From JAHBWV01 sp964588385 (GTDB taxonomy: Bacteria > Planctomycetota > Phycisphaerae > Phycisphaerales > UBA1924): a DNA stretch of 45,217 nt. Location of the stretch: NCBI GenBank assembly GCA_964588385.1, contig CAZPPG010000028.1:1-45217 (forward strand), given 5' to 3'. A program made the translations under genes and the position numbers. The number at the start of each line of letters is the position of its first letter. Within the stretch, counting starts at the first letter, position 1. Below the pieces are notes generated by a model. That model searched no databases. It saw nothing but the letters and a program-made list of their open reading frames with translations, and was not told the DNA's origin. This document shows positions 42,374 through 45,217 of the stretch, piece by piece.

Positions 42374-42420
42374 CTCTGTGTCTCCGCGCTTCTGTGGTGA
42401 GTCCTGTCTTTCTCTACTCC
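42374..42420. repeat. Dispersed intergenic repeat, copy 2 (upstream of acpS)
   Basis: GTGTC (42378-42382) and TCTGTGGTGAGTC (42391-42403) match copy 1 at 40002 and 40015 with the same 13-base offset. A pyrimidine-rich stretch follows (CTGTCTTTCTCTACTCC). The rest of the 147-base gap before acpS shows no promoter or ribosome site I can support. Confidence 0.55.
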
Positions 42421-42481
42421 GCGATCCTCTAACTCCTCCGCGTCCCCCACCCAAGCGGGTCTGCGATCTGCGTTCCCTTCC

Positions 42482-42874
42482 ATGCCACCCCCGAACCACA
42501 TCCTCGGCCACGGCATCGATCTCATGCCCGTCGAACGCCTCCAGCGTTCCATCGATGAGCACGGCGATCGCTTCCTCCAGCGTGTCTTCACGCCCGCCGA
42601 ACTCGCCTATAACGCCGCCCACGCCCGCCGCGTCGAGCATCTGACCGGACGCTTCGCCGCCAAGGAAGCCGTCCTGAAGGCCCTCGGCACCGGCTGGTCC
42701 GGAGGAATCGCCTGGACCGACGTGGAGATCCTCGCCACCGCCGGCCCTCCTTCCGTCACGCTTTACAACGAGGCCGCTCGCATCGCCGCCGCTCGCGCCA
42801 TCACCACCTGGCACCTCTCCATCTCGCACGCCGGCGGCCTCGCCATCGCATCCGCCATCGCGTGCGGCTCGTGA
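42482..42874 (+). CDS. acpS: Holo-[acyl-carrier-protein] synthase
   Basis: The protein is 130 aa, the usual AcpS size. It transfers 4'-phosphopantetheine from CoA to apo-ACP for fatty-acid synthesis. The Mg-binding residues are D13 in GHGIDLMPVERL and E62 in RFAAKEAVLKALGTG, both in standard positions, and the late LSISHAGGLAIASAI motif is present. There is no Shine-Dalgarno sequence before the ATG. Its stop codon lies in the loop of a perfect hairpin. Confidence 0.95.
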   Translation: MPPPNHILGHGIDLMPVERLQRSIDEHGDRFLQRVFTPAELAYNAAHARRVEHLTGRFAAKEAVLKALGTGWSGGIAWTDVEILATAGPPSVTLYNEAARIAAARAITTWHLSISHAGGLAIASAIACGS

Positions 42875-42884
42875 AGCGAGCCGC
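42864..42884 (+). terminator. Hairpin with the acpS stop codon in its loop
   Basis: GCGGCTCG (42864-42871) and CGAGCCGC (42877-42884) make a perfect 8-bp stem. The loop TGAAG contains the acpS TGA (42872-42874). There is no T-run after it. Position and stability suggest a 3'-end or terminator role. Confidence 0.5.
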
Positions 42885-42960
42885 GGGCGATGGCGCGCCA
42901 GCCCCTTCTCCAACCCGCTAAAGTGACCGCCCACCATCACCGCCCGCCAAGGGACTCGCT

Positions 42961-43938
42961 ATGCCCACGCCCCTCCCAAAGGTTCTCATCACCGATGTCA
43001 TCCGCTCCACCCATCAGGGCGACAGCCACGGCGGCGTCTACCTCGTCGATCTTGAGACCGTGGAAGTCCAGAAGAAGCTCGACTGGAACGCGGGAGGCAT
43101 CGACTGGGAGGGACGCGGCGGCGACCGCGGCCTCCGGGGCATCGGGTTCTGGCGCGACCGCATCATCATCGCCGCCAGCGACGAGGTCTTCTTCTTCGAT
43201 CAGAGCTTCAACCGGCTCGGCTCCGTGCGCAACGACTACCTCGGGCTCTGTCATGAAATCTGGGTCGACGGCGATCGCCTCCTCCTCACCTCTACCGCCT
43301 TCGACTCCATCCTGGAGTACGACCTCGTTGCGGGACGCTTCGTCTCGGGCGTGGCGATCCGCGTGCTCGTGGAGATCCCGCCGAACACGCCGCTCCGCCC
43401 CGACCACATCACCGTCCGCGCCTTCGATCCCAATGCCGCGGGCGGGCCGCACAAGGGTGACACCACGCACATCAACTCCGTGAGCCGCGTGAGTGATGTG
43501 ACCTATGCCTCCGGTGTTCGTCTGCCGATCCTCTTCGCGCTCAGCGCTGGCCGCGTCACGCCCTACGCCCGCATCCCGACGTGGACCCACAACGCACGCC
43601 CGTGGCGCGACGGCATCATCTACAACAGCACCGGCCAGGAGCAGGTCTGCTTCGCCTCGCGCGACGGCACGATCCGGGCGGCCGTCGGCATCCACATGCA
43701 CGAGCCGGCCACGCTTACCAACATGAATCTCCCGAGCGACGTGGCCCGCCCCAACTTCGCCCGCGGCCTCACAACCTGGGACGGCGACCCGACCCGCCCG
43801 GGAATCCTCATCGGCGGCTCGTCCCCGTCGACGGTGAGCGTCTTCGACGTCGATCGCGCCGAGCGCATCAAGACCATCAACTTCGGCAACGACGTCCGCA
43901 ACGCCCCCCACGGACTGGCTGTCTGGCCGTTTCACTGA
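42961..43938 (+). CDS. Uncharacterised beta-propeller-like protein
   Basis: The protein is 325 aa with AAGGGA before the ATG and a possible -10 (TAAAGT, 42919-42924) giving a short leader. There is no signal peptide. The sequence is rich in short strand-turn blocks with repeated hydrophobic-Gly-Asp patterns: GGVYLVDLETVEV, FWRDRIIIAASDEVFFFD, LCHEIWVDGDRLLLTST, ARPWRDGIIYNSTGQEQVCFAS, RGLTTWDGD, TVSVFDVDRAERIKTINFG. That is what a six- or seven-bladed propeller looks like. I do not recognise a named family. Conserved-looking histidines (THINSVSRV, IHMHEPATL) could point to a metal or active site, but this is only an observation. Confidence 0.7.
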   Translation: MPTPLPKVLITDVIRSTHQGDSHGGVYLVDLETVEVQKKLDWNAGGIDWEGRGGDRGLRGIGFWRDRIIIAASDEVFFFDQSFNRLGSVRNDYLGLCHEIWVDGDRLLLTSTAFDSILEYDLVAGRFVSGVAIRVLVEIPPNTPLRPDHITVRAFDPNAAGGPHKGDTTHINSVSRVSDVTYASGVRLPILFALSAGRVTPYARIPTWTHNARPWRDGIIYNSTGQEQVCFASRDGTIRAAVGIHMHEPATLTNMNLPSDVARPNFARGLTTWDGDPTRPGILIGGSSPSTVSVFDVDRAERIKTINFGNDVRNAPHGLAVWPFH

Positions 43939-43962
43939 CGCATCCGCGCTCAAACCTCCGTG

Positions 43963-43974
43963 TACCATCCCGGT
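43963..43974 (+). promoter_or_regulatory. TACCATCCCGGT element upstream of the MATE gene
   Basis: This is an exact copy of the 12-mer at 21787-21798 upstream of sucA. If TACCAT is a -10 box, +1 would be near 43975 with a 45-base leader carrying GGAG before the GTG start. A -35 box is not obvious. Confidence 0.25.
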
Positions 43975-44019
43975 CCCGTCGGCATCACACCATGTTTGAC
44001 GACCAACGGAGCCGCGCAC

Positions 44020-45217
44020 GTGCCCCCCGAGCCAACTCAGCCGAACAATCCCGGCATCAGCGGCTCGCCCTCCCTCAATCCGGAATCCATCGATCCCTCC
44101 GAGGAGTTCACACAGGCCCCGGTTCGCACACGCCCCTCCGGTCTGACCTCCGACGGGCGCCTCCGTGCCGGCAAGCTCGCCGGGCTGACCATGCGTCAGG
44201 CGATCTGGATCCTCTCCTGGCCCATCCTCGCCGAGTCCTTCCTGAACTCTCTCGTCGGCCTCACCGACACCGTCCTCGCCGCCGGACTCGGTGAACAGGA
44301 AACCGACGCCATCGGCGCGGCGGCGTACATGATGTGGCTCATGGGCCTCGTCGTCATGTCAGTCGGCATGGGCGCAACCGCCCTCATCGCCCGCGCCGTC
44401 GGCGCCCGCCGCATGGCCGTCGCCAACGCTGTCCTCGGCCAGTCTCTCGTCGTTGCGCTCGTTGCCGGCGTCATCACCGGCCTCATTGTCGCCGCGACAT
44501 CCCACCTCACGGCGTCCATGATGAATCTGAAAGGCGAGGGCGCGACAGCGTTCAGGACTTACCTCCTCATTGTCGCCCTTGGCATGCCCCTGACCTCCAT
44601 CCTGTACACGGGCATCGCCTGCGCAAGAGGAGTGGGGGACTCGATTCGGCCCCTGCGCATCATGATCGTCGTCAATGCCGTGAACATCATCACAAGCTGG
44701 GTGCTCTCCGGCGTCGAGTGGAACACACTCTCCGCCGACGGCTCTCGCAACACGGTCCTTGCCAACCCGTTCTCGTTCGATCTCGGTATCACAGGGATCG
44801 CTATCGGCACCGTCGTCTCACAGGCTGTGGGAGCGGTCATGGTCCTCGCCATGGCCACACGCGGCACGTGGGGAATCCGCCTGCGTGCCCGCCGCCTGCG
44901 ACCGCACTGGCACACCATCCGCCGCATCGTCCGCATCGGCCTCCCCAATCTCTTTGAGACGTTCGGCATGTGGATCGGCAACTACGCCATTATGCTCTTC
45001 GTCGGTCTGATCGGAGCCGCGGGCGTCGCCGGCGTGATGGGAGCCCACATCGTCGCGATCCGCATCGAGGCCTTCAGTTTCCTGCCGGGATTTGCCATGG
45101 GCGCCGCGGCCGCGACGCTTGCCGGGCAGTACCTCGGTGCGGGTAGCCCCGCAATGGCGAAGAAGGCCATCTGGATCTGCACGCTGATCGCCTGCTCAAC
45201 CATGGGCACGACCGGGG
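44020..45217 (+). CDS. MATE family efflux transporter (3' end beyond the window)
   Basis: The start is GTG 44020, with GGAG eight bases upstream; an ATG at 43992 is in another frame. 399 codons are visible before the right edge. After about 55 hydrophilic residues the protein shows repeated membrane helices in MATE order: IWILSWPILAESFLNSLVGLTDTVLAAGLG, then MGMGATALIARAVGARR and NAVLGQSL. The second half begins HWHTIRRIVRIGLPNLFETFGMW and reaches FSFLPGFAMGAAAATLAGQYLGAG, a strong MATE/DinF signature. MATE proteins export drugs or metabolites using Na+ or H+ gradients. The substrate is unknown, and the C-terminal helices are missing here. Confidence 0.92.
   Translation, partial: MPPEPTQPNNPGISGSPSLNPESIDPSEEFTQAPVRTRPSGLTSDGRLRAGKLAGLTMRQAIWILSWPILAESFLNSLVGLTDTVLAAGLGEQETDAIGAAAYMMWLMGLVVMSVGMGATALIARAVGARRMAVANAVLGQSLVVALVAGVITGLIVAATSHLTASMMNLKGEGATAFRTYLLIVALGMPLTSILYTGIACARGVGDSIRPLRIMIVVNAVNIITSWVLSGVEWNTLSADGSRNTVLANPFSFDLGITGIAIGTVVSQAVGAVMVLAMATRGTWGIRLRARRLRPHWHTIRRIVRIGLPNLFETFGMWIGNYAIMLFVGLIGAAGVAGVMGAHIVAIRIEAFSFLPGFAMGAAAATLAGQYLGAGSPAMAKKAIWICTLIACSTMGTTG

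Noticed and set aside
43992..44294. Separate small gene starting at ATG 43992
   Set aside because: The translation is Arg/His/Ser-rich and out of frame with the MATE gene, whose GTG start at 44020 has a clear GGAG site.

Overview
The window is a GC-rich chromosomal segment, with mostly intact, closely packed genes on both strands. The gene content fits a Planctomycetota bacterium, and Phycisphaerae-like is my best guess. This is inferred from an unusual type II secretion cluster with PilM/PilO-type components, two divergent groEL genes, DUF2752, sulfotransferases, and dispersed intergenic elements. No 16S or other decisive marker is present. I found no tRNA, rRNA, CRISPR array, transposase or prophage gene.

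Layout. (1) 1-490: a queD/6-pyruvoyl-tetrahydropterin synthase homologue. (2) 522-20724, plus strand: a type II secretion (T2SS) locus. It runs gspE, then gspG behind its own sigma70-like promoter, then minor pseudopilins H, I, J and K linked by ATGA overlaps, an actin-like/PilM-PilN GspL, a GspM/PilO protein with a GspC/PilP-like C-terminus, a giant secretin of about 3766 aa, and a small lipoprotein. GspF and the prepilin peptidase are not in the window. (3) 20819-26070, plus strand: an orphan pstB, then sucA and sucB (E1 and E2 of 2-oxoglutarate dehydrogenase). (4) 26079-31169, minus strand: low-molecular-weight tyrosine phosphatase, GT-B-like glycosyltransferase, two paralogous lipoproteins, a DUF2752 membrane protein, an EAL phosphodiesterase and a solitary nuoA. 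(5) 31357-31680, plus strand: a small unknown gene. (6) 31940-41920, plus strand: a proteostasis region with groEL1, dedA, groES, a sulfotransferase, a two-domain sulfotransferase, groEL2, a CPCC-like small zinc protein, dnaJ and grpE. dnaK and hrcA are absent. (7) 41936-45217, plus strand: an FmdB-type zinc ribbon protein, acpS, an unknown propeller-like protein and a MATE transporter cut by the right edge.

The most striking object is the secretin. A signal peptide and N0 domain are followed by about 39 tandem N1/secretin_N-type units (roughly 84 residues each, counted by eye) before an ordinary C-terminal secretin barrel domain. Ordinary GspD has three N1-like units. If all units are folded and stacked, the periplasmic channel would be many times longer than that of any textbook T2SS. 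Other points of interest: the GspM-GspC-like fusion; a sigma54-type -24/-12 element upstream of groEL1; apparently leaderless starts at gspE, pstB and nuoA; stop codons built into hairpins (sucB/phosphatase, acpS); and two copies of a dispersed intergenic repeat upstream of dnaJ and acpS.

Start codons were revised where a ribosome-binding site, an ATGA/GTGA overlap or a signal peptide argued for an internal start. All functional names rest on motif recognition by reading; no database search was run.
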